DNA of 40,931 nucleotides from Dehalococcoidales bacterium (GCA_028714335.1 JAQTMM010000010.1:1-40931); one strand, 5' to 3'; counted from the first letter of the stretch, positions 28,901 through 38,787 are shown. The notes: generated by a model not told the origin, from the letters alone. Numbers and translations: made by a program.

Positions 28901-28940
28901 CGGCTACCACCTGAACCTGGCGGTAAAAAAGGTGAAATAA
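25908..28940 (+). CDS. ileS: Isoleucyl-tRNA synthetase
   Basis: YEGPPFANGNPGIHHVLARAIKD (HIGH region), KMSKSKGN, 1010 aa; downstream of an Ile-type T-box. Confidence 0.97.
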   Translation: MFKPVNNRVDFPKQEEDILKFWKDNTIFEKSVDARKDGKRFVFYEGPPFANGNPGIHHVLARAIKDVIVRYKTMKGYYIPRIAGWDTHGLPVELEVERQLGFSGKDQIEKYGVEEFNKKCRESVFKYLKEWNFMTERIGYWVDLDHAYKTMDNTYVESVWWALKQIWDKGLVYQGYRVTPHCPRCGTSLSSHEVSQGYKDDTEDPSVYIKFRVVKEAKAKLPTNKPVYLLAWTTTPWTLPGNTALAVAPDAEYVLLEGENGYLILAARLAGTLDLKDYQEVKKLNGKELVGTEYQPLYNPHEFGVERLKFHHDGTLTAQKESKDLTYKVIGGDFVTMEDGTGIVHVAPAFGEVDFNAGKELGLSFVQQVDLQGKITGNYSFAGKFVKAADPLIMDDLQERGLLLHSGTIKHTYPFCWRCDAPLLYYAKTTWYIKTTAIKDKMIAGNETINWYPEHIKKGRFGNWLENNVDWAFARERYWGSPLPIWKCEKCGAFECVGSIEELEKKPGCQGIKSPIDLHRPYMDEVTFNCGKCGGKMQRTPEVMDCWFDSGSMPFAQTHYPFENKELFDKETGQADFISEAVDQTRGWFYSLHAISTLLFGRPIFKNCICLELILDTKGKKMSKSKGNVVDPIEVIQKHGADALRWYNYTSSPPGAVRRFDVKMVAEINRQLLMTLWNVYSFFVMYANIDHYQPADSFPPPSTELDKWILSELNQLVADCDNLLENYNYTDAGRKIETFVDGLSNWYVRRSRRRFWKSENDEDKLSAYNSLYTCLVTLAKLLAPYTPFLAEEMYQNLVREVKQDAPLSVHLEDFPVADTSLIDKQLSDDNRLAMKVCSLGRAARNKCGLKIRQPLETLYVSVTNEFEARALERVAPLILEELNIKELKTETLEKVGGLEVANFSTVTEMGTCVSISTYITIELQAEGIAREIIHRLQTMRRNAGYEIADHIKIYHDADAYFIQAISGFTDYIRQETLADDIEDDIPEDVDLKEEHKIGGYHLNLAVKKVK

Positions 28941-28941
28941 A

Positions 28942-28977
28942 AAGAGGGGGCTTTAGAGCCCCCTCCCGTTTTTCTTT
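28942..28977 (+). terminator. Rho-independent terminator after ileS
   Basis: gagggggct-ttag-agccccctc then ccgtttttctttt. Confidence 0.85.
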
Positions 28978-28988
28978 TACCCTATAGC

Positions 28989-30110
28989 TTAACTGTGCGG
29001 CGTTTCGATGGGTGTTACCATTATCGTGTATTCCTGATCGCCCCGCCAGTACTTTATTTCCAGCGGCTGCCCGATGGTGGAAGCAAATAATATCTTGGTG
29101 AATTCGGCAACCGTGGTTACCTTCGTCCCCCCAATGCTGACGATTACGTCGTATTGCTGCAATCCGGCTTGTGCGGCGGGTCCGTCGGAGGTTATCTCGG
29201 TAATCAGCACGCCTTCACTTACTTTTAAACCTAATTGCATAATTGCATACTGGTCAACGGTATAAAGCCCCACACCTAGGTATGGCCGGGTCACATAACC
29301 CTTGTTGACTAGTTCTTGAATTATTGGCAGGGCGGTGTTAATGCTGATGGCGTAGCCCATCCCCTCTACTCCCACGCTGGATACCTTGGCACTGGTGATG
29401 CCGATGACCTCGCCGCTAAGGTTGACCAGCGGGCCGCCGGAGTTGCCGGCGTTAATCGCCGCGCTGGTTTCCAGCAGGTCGTACAGTGTCTGGTTCTGGT
29501 CCATCTGCAGCTCCACGTTTACGCGGCTAATGATGCCCTCGGTGGCGCGGGTGCCCTGTCCTAAAGCGTTGCCGATGGCGATTACCCAGTCGCCGATGCG
29601 CATACTGCTCGAGTCGCCAATCTTTAAATATGGGAGATTCGTGGCGTTTATCTTGATGATTGCCAGGTCGTTCAAAGAATCGGTATACACATTATTAATG
29701 TCCGCTTGGTAGGTTGCTCCGTCATCGGTGGTAACGGTTATTGACTTTGCCCCTTCAACGACGTGGTTGTTGGTGACGATGATGCCGTTGGGGTCGATAA
29801 TCCAGCCGGAGCCGGCGCCTTGCTGCGTGTATTGCTGATTAAAAAAATCTACTACGGTGACCTCGGTATTGATTGCCACCACCGACGGCTTAACCAACGC
29901 CACAACGTCTGCCAGATTAGGCAATGCCGTTAATGTTCCGCCTGTCGTCGTAGGCGTCCACGTTGAGTCGATTACCGTTGATGTATTGGTACTTGTGGTT
30001 GTATTGGTTGCTGTGCCGTCAACGGCAATACAGCCCGTCAATAGCGTTGTGCCCAGCACGGCCGCTATCACGAAAACCAGGAAAAATGCTTTCAGATTAA
30101 TCGTTTTCAT
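28989..30110 (-). CDS. HtrA/DegP-like trypsin-type serine protease with PDZ domain (lipoprotein)
   Basis: Lipobox LTGC; VTNNHVV (His), NDLAIIK (Asp), NAGNSGGPL (Ser), C-terminal PDZ. Confidence 0.93.
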   Translation of the reverse strand: MKTINLKAFFLVFVIAAVLGTTLLTGCIAVDGTATNTTTSTNTSTVIDSTWTPTTTGGTLTALPNLADVVALVKPSVVAINTEVTVVDFFNQQYTQQGAGSGWIIDPNGIIVTNNHVVEGAKSITVTTDDGATYQADINNVYTDSLNDLAIIKINATNLPYLKIGDSSSMRIGDWVIAIGNALGQGTRATEGIISRVNVELQMDQNQTLYDLLETSAAINAGNSGGPLVNLSGEVIGITSAKVSSVGVEGMGYAISINTALPIIQELVNKGYVTRPYLGVGLYTVDQYAIMQLGLKVSEGVLITEITSDGPAAQAGLQQYDVIVSIGGTKVTTVAEFTKILFASTIGQPLEIKYWRGDQEYTIMVTPIETPHS

Positions 30111-30184
30111 ATATCATCCTCATCTTTCACTACTATAATACTAATTGATTGTTAAAGGATTGTGAAGATGATATTGACGGAAAA

Positions 30185-30224
30185 ATAAAGCCCCCTCCCC
30201 ACCAGGGGATAAGGGGGCTTTATC
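30185..30224 (-). terminator. Rho-independent terminator at the end of the trp operon
   Basis: ataaagccccct..agggggctttat hairpin flanked by A/T tracts. Confidence 0.85.
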
Positions 30225-30243
30225 ATTTTGCTTTATTTTAGTT

Positions 30244-31617
30244 TTACTGAAATTCGGCGGGAACTTCGGGCAGTGACTTTAGCGCTTCTTTTACCAGGTC
30301 TTCGGGATAAGCGTAGTCCTGCAGTTTGCCGTTAAGGTACTGCTCGTAAGCCGCCATGTCAAAGTGGCCGTGGCCGCTGTGGTTGAACAAGATGACCTTT
30401 TTCTCGCCGGATTCTTTGCACTTGAGCGCTTCGTCAATGACGGCGCGGATGGCATGGTTGGTTTCCGGAGCGCTGATGATGCCCTCGGAGCGGGCAAAGG
30501 TGATGCCTGCTTCAAAGGTCGCCAGCTGCGGCACCGACCGGGCTTCCACGAAGCCGAGTTTGTGCAGGTGGCAGATGAGCGGCGCCATGCCGTGGTAGCG
30601 TAAACCGCCGGCGTGTACTGGCGGCGGCATGAAGCCATGGCCCAGCGTGAACATCTTGGCAATAGGTGCCATACCGGCGACATCGCCGAAATCGTAGGCA
30701 TACAGGCCTTTGGTCAGTGTCGGGCAGCTGTCCGGCTCGACGTTGATGATGCGCAGGTTTTTTTTCTTGCCGCTGATTTTCTCCTTGACGAACGGCAGGA
30801 ACAGACCGGCGAAGTTGGAGCCGCCGCCCACACAGCCGATGATGATGTCCGGGTAATCTCCGGCCATTTCCATCTGCTTCATGGCTTCCTGTCCGATGAT
30901 GGTCTGGTGCATCAAAACGTGATTCAGCACGCTGCCCAGCGAGTAGTGGGTGTCTTCGCGGCTGAAGGCGTCTTCACAAGCTTCGCTGATAGCCAGTCCG
31001 AGGCTGCCGGGACAGTTGGGATCAGCGGCTAAAGCGTCGCGGCCGGACTTGGTGTCTGTGCTCGGGCTGGCGACGCACTTGGCGCCCCATGTCTCCATCA
31101 TGATGCGGCGGTAGGGCTTCTGGTTGTAGCTAACCTTAACCATGTAAACCTTGCATTCCAGCCCGAACAGGTTACAGGCAAAAGCCAGCGAGCTGCCCCA
31201 TTGTCCCGCGCCCGTCTCAGTGGTGATGCGTTTAATGCCTTCGGCTTTATTGTAGAAAGCCTGGGCTACCGCGGTGTTGGGTTTGTGGCTGCCGGGCGGT
31301 GAGGTGCCTTCGTATTTATAGTAGATTTTAGCGGGGGTGTCCAGCACTTTTTCCAGCCGGTGCGCCCGGAACAGGGTGGTAGGACGCCATACCTTTAGTA
31401 CGTCCTGCACCTCTTCCGGGATGTCGATATACCTTTCCTGACTCATTTCCTGTTTGATGAGTTCCATCGGGAACAGGGGTGCCAGGTCGGCCGGGCCTAG
31501 GGGCTGCTTGGTGCCGGGATGAAGATAAGGGGGTAGTGGTTTAGGCAGGTCGGCCTGGATGTTATACCATTTGGTCGGCATGTCTTTTTCTTCGAGTAAG
31601 AATTTGGTCTTTTCCAT
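30244..31617 (-). CDS. TrpB2-type tryptophan synthase beta-like PLP enzyme
   Basis: 457 aa; [59 protein letters not shown]; distinct from the canonical TrpB at 32460. Confidence 0.93.
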   Translation of the reverse strand: MEKTKFLLEEKDMPTKWYNIQADLPKPLPPYLHPGTKQPLGPADLAPLFPMELIKQEMSQERYIDIPEEVQDVLKVWRPTTLFRAHRLEKVLDTPAKIYYKYEGTSPPGSHKPNTAVAQAFYNKAEGIKRITTETGAGQWGSSLAFACNLFGLECKVYMVKVSYNQKPYRRIMMETWGAKCVASPSTDTKSGRDALAADPNCPGSLGLAISEACEDAFSREDTHYSLGSVLNHVLMHQTIIGQEAMKQMEMAGDYPDIIIGCVGGGSNFAGLFLPFVKEKISGKKKNLRIINVEPDSCPTLTKGLYAYDFGDVAGMAPIAKMFTLGHGFMPPPVHAGGLRYHGMAPLICHLHKLGFVEARSVPQLATFEAGITFARSEGIISAPETNHAIRAVIDEALKCKESGEKKVILFNHSGHGHFDMAAYEQYLNGKLQDYAYPEDLVKEALKSLPEVPAEFQ

Positions 31618-31668
31618 TTTTCCTCCTAAAAATTTGTGTGATATTTAAACGGCAGAGCATTACATATT

Positions 31669-32463
31669 TTATACCTCCCCGGTGTTTTTCTTTTCGTTTA
31701 AAGCTTTTCTAACGCTGGTAATAAACGACTTTAAAGCCGCCAGCGATGTGTCTTCTTCAATTAAATTTATCAAACGGCTGCCGATGATAACGCCGTCGGC
31801 GAGGGCGGCGGCTTCTAAAGCGTGTTCCACTTTAGAGATGCCAAAGCCCACGCAGAGTGGCAGGTCGCTTTTGGCGCGCACTCTTTTAACAAAACCCTTA
31901 AGTTCCGGCGAGAGTGAACTGCGCGCGCCGGTTACCCCTGTTAATGAAACTAAATAGATAAATCCCCTTGACCGCGCTGCCACTGTCCCGATGCGCTGGT
32001 CAGTGCTGGTCGGCGCCAACAGATATATCAAATCGAGGTTGTGTTTGTGCGTCACCTTTTCCAGTTCCAGTCCTTCTTCCGGCGGCAGGTCTGGCACGAT
32101 TAACCCGCTGACGCCGGCCTTGATGCATTCTTTACAAAAAGCCTCCAACCCGTAACGGAGTATCGGATTATAATAGGTCATAAAGACCAGCGGCGTAGTA
32201 ATTATTTGCCGGATTTCCGCGGCTATATCTAGGCAAATCTGTGGCGTGATGCCTTGCTGTAAAGCCAGGTAACTGGCGTGCTGTATCGTGGCGCCGTCAG
32301 CCAATGGGTCGGAGAAGGGTATCCCCAGTTCTATAATGTCACAACCGCCCTCCGCCAGCGCCGCGGCGATATTTACCGTGGCGGTTTTATCCGGGTAGCC
32401 CGCGGTAACGTAGGCGATTAACGCTTTATGGTCAGGCTTGAAAACCGACGTTATTTCACTCAT
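31669..32463 (-). CDS. trpA: Tryptophan synthase alpha chain
   Basis: [42 protein letters not shown]. Confidence 0.97.
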   Translation of the reverse strand: MSEITSVFKPDHKALIAYVTAGYPDKTATVNIAAALAEGGCDIIELGIPFSDPLADGATIQHASYLALQQGITPQICLDIAAEIRQIITTPLVFMTYYNPILRYGLEAFCKECIKAGVSGLIVPDLPPEEGLELEKVTHKHNLDLIYLLAPTSTDQRIGTVAARSRGFIYLVSLTGVTGARSSLSPELKGFVKRVRAKSDLPLCVGFGISKVEHALEAAALADGVIIGSRLINLIEEDTSLAALKSFITSVRKALNEKKNTGEV

Positions 32464-33653
32464 TCCTTCATCCCCAAAGCCTGTGTAACGATGCCCAAAT
32501 CCTTATCCCCTCGCCCCGAAAGATTCACGATAATCAGTTTGTCCTTGCTCAAATCTTTGGCCATTTTTACGGCGTAATATATGGCGTGGGCGGATTCTAA
32601 AGCGGGGATAATCCCCTCTGTATTGCTAAGCAGTTTAAATCCTTCCAGCGTTTCTTCGTCGTTCACCGCAACATAGGTGGCGCGGTCGCTGTCTTTGTAG
32701 AAACTGTGCTCCGGCCCCACTCCCGGATAATCCAGCCCGGCGGAGATGCTGTGCGTCTCCATAATCTGCCCGTGCTCGTCCTCCATCAGGTAGCTCTTGG
32801 TGCCGTGCAGTACGCCAACCTTGCCGGTAGCTAAAGTGGCGCTGTGCTTGCCGGTTTTCAAACCCAACCCCCCCGCTTCCACCCCGATGAATTTGACGTC
32901 TTTATCATTGTAAAAAGGATGGAAAAGCCCAATGCTGTTGCTGCCGCCGCCCACGCATGCCACCAAATAATCCGGCAGGCGGTTGTAGGCTTTAAGCACC
33001 TGTGCCCTGGCTTCCCGCCCGATGATTGCCTGGAAGTCGCGGACTATCATTGGGTAGGGGTGCGGCCCGACCACCGAGCCCAATAAATAGTGGGTGTCTT
33101 TAACGTTACTCACCCAGTCACGTATCGCCTCGTTAATGGCGTCTTTAAGCGTCCGACTGCCGGAATCCACCGGGCGGACTTCGGCGTTCATTAGCTTCAT
33201 GCGTTGGACGTTGGGCGCCTGTCGCTTAATGTCCTCCGTCCCCATATAAACAATGCACTCCAGGTCTAGCATCGCACAGACGGTCGCCGTGGCAACGCCG
33301 TGCTGGCCTGCCCCTGTCTCAGCAATAATGCGCGTTTTGCCCATCCGCTTGGCTAGCAGACCCTGCCCCAGCGCGTTGTTGATTTTGTGCGCTCCGGTAT
33401 GCGCCAGGTCCTCACGCTTTAGGAGTATAATCGCCCCGCCGGACTTCTTTGTCAGTTGTTCAGCATAATACAGCGGCGTCGGCCGCCCGATAAAGTCCTT
33501 ACACAATTGGTCGAATTGCTTTTGGAAAGCCGCGTCGGCCAAAGCGTCGGCGTAAGCGCCTTCCAGTTCCGCCAGCGCCGGCATCAGCGTTTCTGGCACG
33601 AACTTGCCGCCGTAATTACCGAAGTACCCGCTAACATCAGGCCTACATGGCAT
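32460..33653 (-). CDS. trpB: Tryptophan synthase beta chain
   Basis: [55 protein letters not shown]. Confidence 0.97.
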   Translation of the reverse strand: MPCRPDVSGYFGNYGGKFVPETLMPALAELEGAYADALADAAFQKQFDQLCKDFIGRPTPLYYAEQLTKKSGGAIILLKREDLAHTGAHKINNALGQGLLAKRMGKTRIIAETGAGQHGVATATVCAMLDLECIVYMGTEDIKRQAPNVQRMKLMNAEVRPVDSGSRTLKDAINEAIRDWVSNVKDTHYLLGSVVGPHPYPMIVRDFQAIIGREARAQVLKAYNRLPDYLVACVGGGSNSIGLFHPFYNDKDVKFIGVEAGGLGLKTGKHSATLATGKVGVLHGTKSYLMEDEHGQIMETHSISAGLDYPGVGPEHSFYKDSDRATYVAVNDEETLEGFKLLSNTEGIIPALESAHAIYYAVKMAKDLSKDKLIIVNLSGRGDKDLGIVTQALGMKE

Positions 33654-34296
33654 CGGCTTGCCTCACTGCTTCAATAAACTTCACGATTTTTTTCATATCT
33701 TTAACGCCCCTCGTTTCCACCCCGCTGGATACGTCAACGCCCCAGGGCTTTAGTGTTTCTATCGCCTTTCCCACATTACTCGGTTTAAGACCGCCGGCAA
33801 TGATGATGTGGTCGTGTTTAGCTACTATCGGTTCAGCGAGTTTCCACGGAAATGTTCTGCCCGTCCCTCCGAAGAATCCCTTGACGGCGGTATCGAGTAG
33901 CACCAGGTATTGGCCGTCAAACTTCAACTTTTTACCCTCGTTGATTTTCTCTATCGTGGTTAGCGTATTACGTCTGGCGCACTTAATGGCTTTAATAAAG
34001 GGCTTGCCCAGTTCCCGGCAATACGCCCAGCTTTCGTCGCCGCTCAACTGTATCCAGTCTAGCCCGCATTTATCAGCTATTTTTCTAACGGTGGCTAAAG
34101 GCGTGTTGACGAACACCCCCACCGATTTTGTTCTGGCTTTATTTTTCTTCAGCGCGGCAGTTATTTTTGCGGCGGTTTTAGGTGTGATTTGCCGTCGGCT
34201 GGGCGCAAAAACCAGCCCGATAAAGTCCGCCCCGGCATCCGCCACCTTCATGGCGACGTCCTCGCTTTTTATACCGCAAATCTTGATGTGTGTCAT
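33643..34296 (-). CDS. trpF: Phosphoribosylanthranilate isomerase
   Basis: [34 protein letters not shown]. Confidence 0.95.
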   Translation of the reverse strand: MTHIKICGIKSEDVAMKVADAGADFIGLVFAPSRRQITPKTAAKITAALKKNKARTKSVGVFVNTPLATVRKIADKCGLDWIQLSGDESWAYCRELGKPFIKAIKCARRNTLTTIEKINEGKKLKFDGQYLVLLDTAVKGFFGGTGRTFPWKLAEPIVAKHDHIIIAGGLKPSNVGKAIETLKPWGVDVSSGVETRGVKDMKKIVKFIEAVRQADAM

Positions 34297-35069
34297 GCCA
34301 GCAGTTCCTTCATCTTGGCGGGTATATCTTTCGCCGTCACCAAAGCCTCGCCGACTAGTACGGCGTTAACCTTGCACTCCTTCATTTTCTTCATATCGTC
34401 GGCGGTGCTGATGCCGCTTTCGCTAACGACGATGTTTTCCGCCGGAATCAGCATCCTCAAGCGCCGCGTGGTGTTGGTGTCCACTTTAAATGTCTCCAGG
34501 TTCCGGTTGTTAATCCCGATAATCTCCGCCCCAGCCAGCATCGCTTTAAATAATTCTTCCTCGTTATGCACCTCAACGAGGCAGTCCAGTTTTAGATTAT
34601 TGGCAATGCCTAATAGTTCTTCTAAAACTTCTGTTTCCAGTATCGCTGTAATCAGTAAAATAGCGTCGGCGCCATAAGCGGCGGACTCGTAAACCTGGTA
34701 CGCGTCAAAGATAAAGTCCTTCCGCAATAGAGGGACGTTGACCTTTTCTCTTATCTCTGCTAAATATTCCAAACTCCCCAAAAAGTTCTTTTCTTCCGTC
34801 AGCACGGATATCGCGGCCACGCCGTGTTTTTCATAAGTCTGCGCTAACTCCACTGGCTTAAAATCCGGGCAAAGCAGTCCCTTGGACGGTGACGCTTTTT
34901 TAACCTCGGCGATGAGTTTTACGCCGTTGCCATTTAGCGCCCCCGCAAAGCTGTGCAGTTTACGTTGGGAGATGCGTTCCTGCAAAACCGACAAAGGCAT
35001 CTGTTGCTTAGCCAGCTTTAACGCCTCCCGTTTATCCCCCACGATTTTATCCAGTATCGTTGAAGCCAT
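34293..35069 (-). CDS. trpC: Indole-3-glycerol phosphate synthase
   Basis: LIAEVKKASPSKGLL, LRKDFIFDAYQVYESAAYGADAILLI, VSESGIST. Confidence 0.96.
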   Translation of the reverse strand: MASTILDKIVGDKREALKLAKQQMPLSVLQERISQRKLHSFAGALNGNGVKLIAEVKKASPSKGLLCPDFKPVELAQTYEKHGVAAISVLTEEKNFLGSLEYLAEIREKVNVPLLRKDFIFDAYQVYESAAYGADAILLITAILETEVLEELLGIANNLKLDCLVEVHNEEELFKAMLAGAEIIGINNRNLETFKVDTNTTRRLRMLIPAENIVVSESGISTADDMKKMKECKVNAVLVGEALVTAKDIPAKMKELLA

Positions 35070-35070
35070 G

Positions 35071-36087
35071 TTATTTCAAATTCCGGCTTAATGTAGCCAG
35101 CCTTTCGAGCTTTCCTTTCGCCTTGCCGCTATCAATTGATTCTTCCGCAATTTCCACGCCTTCTTTAAGGTCTTTAGTGACGTCCCCGGCTACTAACGCG
35201 GCGGCGGCATTCATCACCACCATGTCCCTTAGGACGCTTTTTTCCCCGCCCAGAATCCGGTTTAATAATGAGGCATTTTCCTGCGGTGTGCCGCCCTTCA
35301 CCTCACTGATGTCCGCCTTGCTGAACCCAAAGTTTTTAGGCGTGACTTCATACGGTGAGGATAACTTATCTTTAGTGATGTCCCAGATAACGGATTTGCC
35401 GGTTATCGAAATTTCATCCAGCCCGTCTTTGCCGTGCACTACCAGCGCGTGCTTGATTCCCAGACGCTTTAGGACGGCGGCAATTTTTGAGCCGATGTCT
35501 TCGCTCGGCACACCGAGGAGGATATGCTCCACCTGTGCCGGATTGGTTAATGGGCCAAGGATATTAAAAATAGTGCGGATGCCGATTTCTTTACGCACCG
35601 GTGCGGCGTATCTCATCGCCGGGTGGAATGCCTGCGCGAACATGAAACCGATGCCCGCATTCTCGATGCACTCGGTAACACTGTCCGCGCTCAATTCAAT
35701 CTTTACCCCCAGCGCCTCCAATATATCGGCGCTGCCGCAATTGCTGGACATGGCGCGGTTGCCGTGCTTAGCGACTTTTAAGCCAGCCCCCGCCACCACA
35801 AACGCCGCCGCGGTAGAGATATTGAATGTTGCCGCCCCGTCACCCCCAGTCCCCACGATATCTATAGCTGGGCCCTTAATTTTTACTGGGGTGGCTTTAG
35901 CGCGCATCACCGTTGCCAGCCCGGCGATTTCATCGGCGGTTTCGCCCTTTAATCGTAATGCGGTTAAAAAGGCGCCGACCTGCGCCGGTGTTGCCTCCCC
36001 GCCCATGATTTCACCCATCACAAAATAGGCTTCTTCGTAGCTTAAATTCTTGCCTTCTACCAGAGCCCCGATTGCTTCTTTAATCAT
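35071..36087 (-). CDS. trpD: Anthranilate phosphoribosyltransferase
   Basis: DIVGTGGDGAATFNISTAAAFVVAGAGLKVAKHGNRAMSSNCGSADILEALG. Confidence 0.96.
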   Translation of the reverse strand: MIKEAIGALVEGKNLSYEEAYFVMGEIMGGEATPAQVGAFLTALRLKGETADEIAGLATVMRAKATPVKIKGPAIDIVGTGGDGAATFNISTAAAFVVAGAGLKVAKHGNRAMSSNCGSADILEALGVKIELSADSVTECIENAGIGFMFAQAFHPAMRYAAPVRKEIGIRTIFNILGPLTNPAQVEHILLGVPSEDIGSKIAAVLKRLGIKHALVVHGKDGLDEISITGKSVIWDITKDKLSSPYEVTPKNFGFSKADISEVKGGTPQENASLLNRILGGEKSVLRDMVVMNAAAALVAGDVTKDLKEGVEIAEESIDSGKAKGKLERLATLSRNLK

Positions 36088-36143
36088 TTACCCGATTCCT
36101 TTCCTCGCCTCTCCCTTTCATAAAGGGAGACTAAGAGGGTTTT

Positions 36144-36713
36144 TTACAATCCCTTCCTCAAAAAGTTATCCAATATTTTCTTCCCCTCCCCCGTCATAAT
36201 GCTCTCCGGGTGGAACTGTACGCCCTCCACTGGATACTGGCGGTGGCGCAGCCCCATGATAATCTTGTTCTCTGTCACGGCGCTGATGTCCAGGCAGTCC
36301 GGGAACTTGTCCCTCTGTACCGCCAGCGAGTGATAACGCACCGCCGCGAAGGGATTTTTTACGCCCTGGAAGACGCCTTTGTCGTCGTGCTGTATCATCG
36401 AGGTCTTGCCGTGCTTTATCTCACCGGCGTGGTCCACCTTGCCGCCGTACGCCTGACCGATGCACTGGTGTCCCAGGCAGACGCCCAGTATTGGCGTCCT
36501 TTCCCCGAACCTTAAAATCACATCGTTAGAAATCCCCGCGTCCTCCGGTTTCCCCGGCCCCGGCGAGATTACAATTCGTTCCGGCTGCATCTTTTCAATC
36601 TCGTCCAGCGTTATCTTGTCATTGCGCGCCACCTTAACCACCTGCCCCAGTTCACACAGGTACTGATAGAGGTTGTAGGTGAAGCTGTCGTAATTATCAA
36701 TCAGTAAAAGCAT
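36144..36713 (-). CDS. trpG: Anthranilate synthase component II (glutamine amidotransferase)
   Basis: LLLIDNYDSFTYNLYQYL, SPGPGKPEDAG, GVCLGHQ; ATG at 36713 overlaps the trpE stop (TGATG). Confidence 0.95.
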   Translation of the reverse strand: MLLLIDNYDSFTYNLYQYLCELGQVVKVARNDKITLDEIEKMQPERIVISPGPGKPEDAGISNDVILRFGERTPILGVCLGHQCIGQAYGGKVDHAGEIKHGKTSMIQHDDKGVFQGVKNPFAAVRYHSLAVQRDKFPDCLDISAVTENKIIMGLRHRQYPVEGVQFHPESIMTGEGKKILDNFLRKGL

Positions 36714-38137
36714 CAATCGCCCTCCGCTTGCGCTATCGCCGAAAGCGTCGCTTGCATTTTGTTGAGGCACTCGCGGTATTCGTTAGCCGGGATGGAATCC
36801 GCCACGATGCCCGCGCCCGCCTGCACGTAAGCTGTCCCGTCTTTAATGATGATGGTGCGGATGCCGATGGCAGTATCTATGTTGCCGGAGAAATCAAAGT
36901 AGCCCACCGCGCCGGCGTAAGGCCCGCGCTTATCCGGCTCAAGGTCAGCGATGATTTCCATAGCGCGTATCTTGGGCGCGCCGGAGACCGTTCCTGCTGG
37001 AAAGCAGGCGCGTAAAGCGTCGTACTGCGTTAGCCCCTCCCTTAATTTCCCCTGCACGTGAGAGACTATATGCATCACGTGGGAGTAGCGCTCGATGTCC
37101 ATGAATTGTGTTACCTCCACCGTGCCCGGCTCGCTGATGCGCCCCACGTCGTTGCGGGCAAGGTCTACCAGCATCACATGCTCGGCGCGTTCCTTTTCGT
37201 CGCCCTTGAGTTCCTCCTCCAGCGCTTTGTCGTCGCCATTGTCTTTACCGCGTGGGCGCGTCCCGGCGATGGGGTGGTTGGAAACGATGCCGTCTTCCAC
37301 ACGGACTAATAATTCCGGTGACGCCCCGACGATATAGATGTCGTCGAGGTGGAGGAAATACATATAAGGGGAGGGATTTATCGAACGTAAAGCGCGGTAG
37401 ATGGCAAAGGGGCTGGCTTTAGTCGGTTTGCCCAATCTTAACGATGGCACGCCCTGGATGATGTCGCCTTCGTAGATGTGTTTTTTCATCTTGGTGACGA
37501 TTTCTTCATATTGCGCCTGCGTCAGGTTCTGCGTTTCTTTAGTATTGTTATTGTTGTTTTGCACCGGTTGCTCTACCGGTAAAGGTTTCTTGAGCCTTGC
37601 CACCAGACTGTCTATTTTCTCTTTGGCTTCCTGGTAGCTTTTTTCTATATCGCCGTCGAGGTAGGCGTGCGCCACCACCTTTATCTTGTGCGCCAGGTGG
37701 TCGAAGACTAAAAGCGTATCCGCCAGCATCATGCGGGTTTCCGGCAGCTTTAAGGGGTCGGCGGCAGGAGAGGGGAGTTCTTCAAAATACCGTGCCACCT
37801 CATAACTTAAATACCCCACCATCCCCCCGTGGAAGCGCGGCAGCCCGTCCACCGCTATCGGCTTAAATTTCTTGAACTCCTTTTCAATAACCAGTAGCGG
37901 GTCGCCGCCGTCGGTGGATATCACTTTAGACGGCTCCGTCCCCAAGAAGCTGTAGCGCGCCAGCCTTTCGCCGCCCTCGACGCTTTCCAGCAAGAACGAA
38001 TAGTTGCCGCGCGTAATCTTCAGATACGCCGAAACCGGCGTCTCCATGTCCGCGTTAATTTCGCGGTACACCGGCAGCAGGTTGCCCTGGTTCTTTAGTT
38101 TCTTCGCTTCTTCTAAACTTGGTTTATACATATTCAC
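36713..38137 (-). CDS. trpE: Anthranilate synthase component I
   Basis: PSPYMYFLHL, SPELLVRVEDGIVSNHPIAGTRPRG, FPAGTVSGAPKIRAMEII. Confidence 0.96.
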   Translation of the reverse strand: MNMYKPSLEEAKKLKNQGNLLPVYREINADMETPVSAYLKITRGNYSFLLESVEGGERLARYSFLGTEPSKVISTDGGDPLLVIEKEFKKFKPIAVDGLPRFHGGMVGYLSYEVARYFEELPSPAADPLKLPETRMMLADTLLVFDHLAHKIKVVAHAYLDGDIEKSYQEAKEKIDSLVARLKKPLPVEQPVQNNNNNTKETQNLTQAQYEEIVTKMKKHIYEGDIIQGVPSLRLGKPTKASPFAIYRALRSINPSPYMYFLHLDDIYIVGASPELLVRVEDGIVSNHPIAGTRPRGKDNGDDKALEEELKGDEKERAEHVMLVDLARNDVGRISEPGTVEVTQFMDIERYSHVMHIVSHVQGKLREGLTQYDALRACFPAGTVSGAPKIRAMEIIADLEPDKRGPYAGAVGYFDFSGNIDTAIGIRTIIIKDGTAYVQAGAGIVADSIPANEYRECLNKMQATLSAIAQAEGD

Positions 38138-38226
38138 TCACTAAAATAAAAAACCCCCGTCCCATAAAAGGGGCGGAGGTTATAGCTTCCGCGGTGCCAC
38201 CCTAATTATCCTTCTACTATAAAGAC

Positions 38227-38250
38227 CTTGTCCTGAGCGAAGTCGAAGGA
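38227..38250 (+). repeat. 24-nt dispersed repeat unit
   Basis: cttgtcctgagcgaagtcgaagga. Confidence 0.8.
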
Positions 38251-38358
38251 TATCTCTGCGAGTACAGCCTGCCCGCCGGAACTTCAGTGTAGGCGGGTCT
38301 TAAACGATACCCCGGGCTCTGTTAACGCTGCCCTTGCGTCAAAGCCTACTACCCATAA

Positions 38359-38419
38359 CTTGCTCGAACGACTTGTCCCGAGCGTGGTCGAAGGACTTGT
38401 CTCGAGCGTGGTCGAGGGA
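38359..38419 (+). repeat. Tandem array: truncated unit plus two abutting 24-nt dispersed repeat units
   Basis: cttgctcgaacga | cttgtcccgagcgtggtcgaagga | cttgtctcgagcgtggtcgaggga. Confidence 0.85.
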
Positions 38420-38588
38420 TTCGGTTTGCGGCTCCCAGGTCCATTCAGTTCTAGCGTTGGCGTCGGACTCACACCTTACCCGACTCTCTGAAGCCCCGCT
38501 TTAGGACTTACTACTCCTGTTCACAGCCTTTACATAATTCAGTTGTATCTAATTTATCATGGATAAAGGGGGGTTGTCAAGGGTTTTT

Positions 38589-38648
38589 TTACACCACCAT
38601 ATACACATAACACAAGTAAACCACCACCCCCGGCAAACAGCACGCTGT
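38589..38648 (-). pseudogene. Decayed duplicate of the cdsA 3' end
   Basis: ttacaccaccatatacacataacacaagtaaaccaccacccccggcaaacagcacgctgt closely matches 38997-39055 with a few substitutions and one extra C. Confidence 0.9.
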
Positions 38649-38675
38649 TTATAATATACAGCAAATCACTCGCTC

Positions 38676-38702
38676 TGTCATTCTGAGCATAACGAAGAAT
38701 CT
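38676..38702 (+). repeat. Dispersed intergenic repeat (TGTCATTCTGAGC..AACGAAGAATCT type)
   Basis: tgtcattctgagcataacgaagaatct, structurally related to other units nearby. Confidence 0.6.
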
Positions 38703-38710
38703 TGTTTCCC

Positions 38711-38737
38711 TGTCATTCCAGCGCAGGCTGGAATCCA
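38711..38737 (+). repeat. Dispersed palindromic repeat (TGTCATTCCAGC-GCAG-GCTGGAATCCA)
   Basis: 8-bp perfect inverted repeat attccagc/gctggaat with 4-nt loop. Confidence 0.65.
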
Positions 38738-38787
38738 CTTAATGCCTTCTCTTTTTTGGGGGTATTGGCTCTCCCTTTGAAAAAGAG

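Larger units (their letters stand above)
38148..38535 (-). promoter_or_regulatory. T-box riboswitch upstream of trpE with Trp (TGG) specifier, invaded by short dispersed repeats
   Basis: On minus: GGGTGGCACCGCGG core (38189-38202), terminator CCTCCGCCCC/GGGACGGGGGTTTTTT, Stem I with GAA-TGG-ACC (TGG at 38441-38443). Confidence 0.9.

Noticed and set aside
33647-34369. 240-aa + strand ORF opposite trpF/trpC
   Set aside because: Antisense to certain trp genes, with no recognisable domain.
35060-36028. 322-aa + strand ORF opposite trpD
   Set aside because: Antisense to a strongly recognisable trpD; low-complexity Ser/Ala/Pro translation typical of shadow ORFs.
37597-37866. 89-aa + strand ORF in trpE
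   Set aside because: Antisense to trpE; low-complexity translation.
38359-38419. Possible mini CRISPR array (abutting 24-nt units)
   Set aside because: Units abut with no spacers and no cas genes are present; they match the dispersed repeat family seen at 38227 and 38788.
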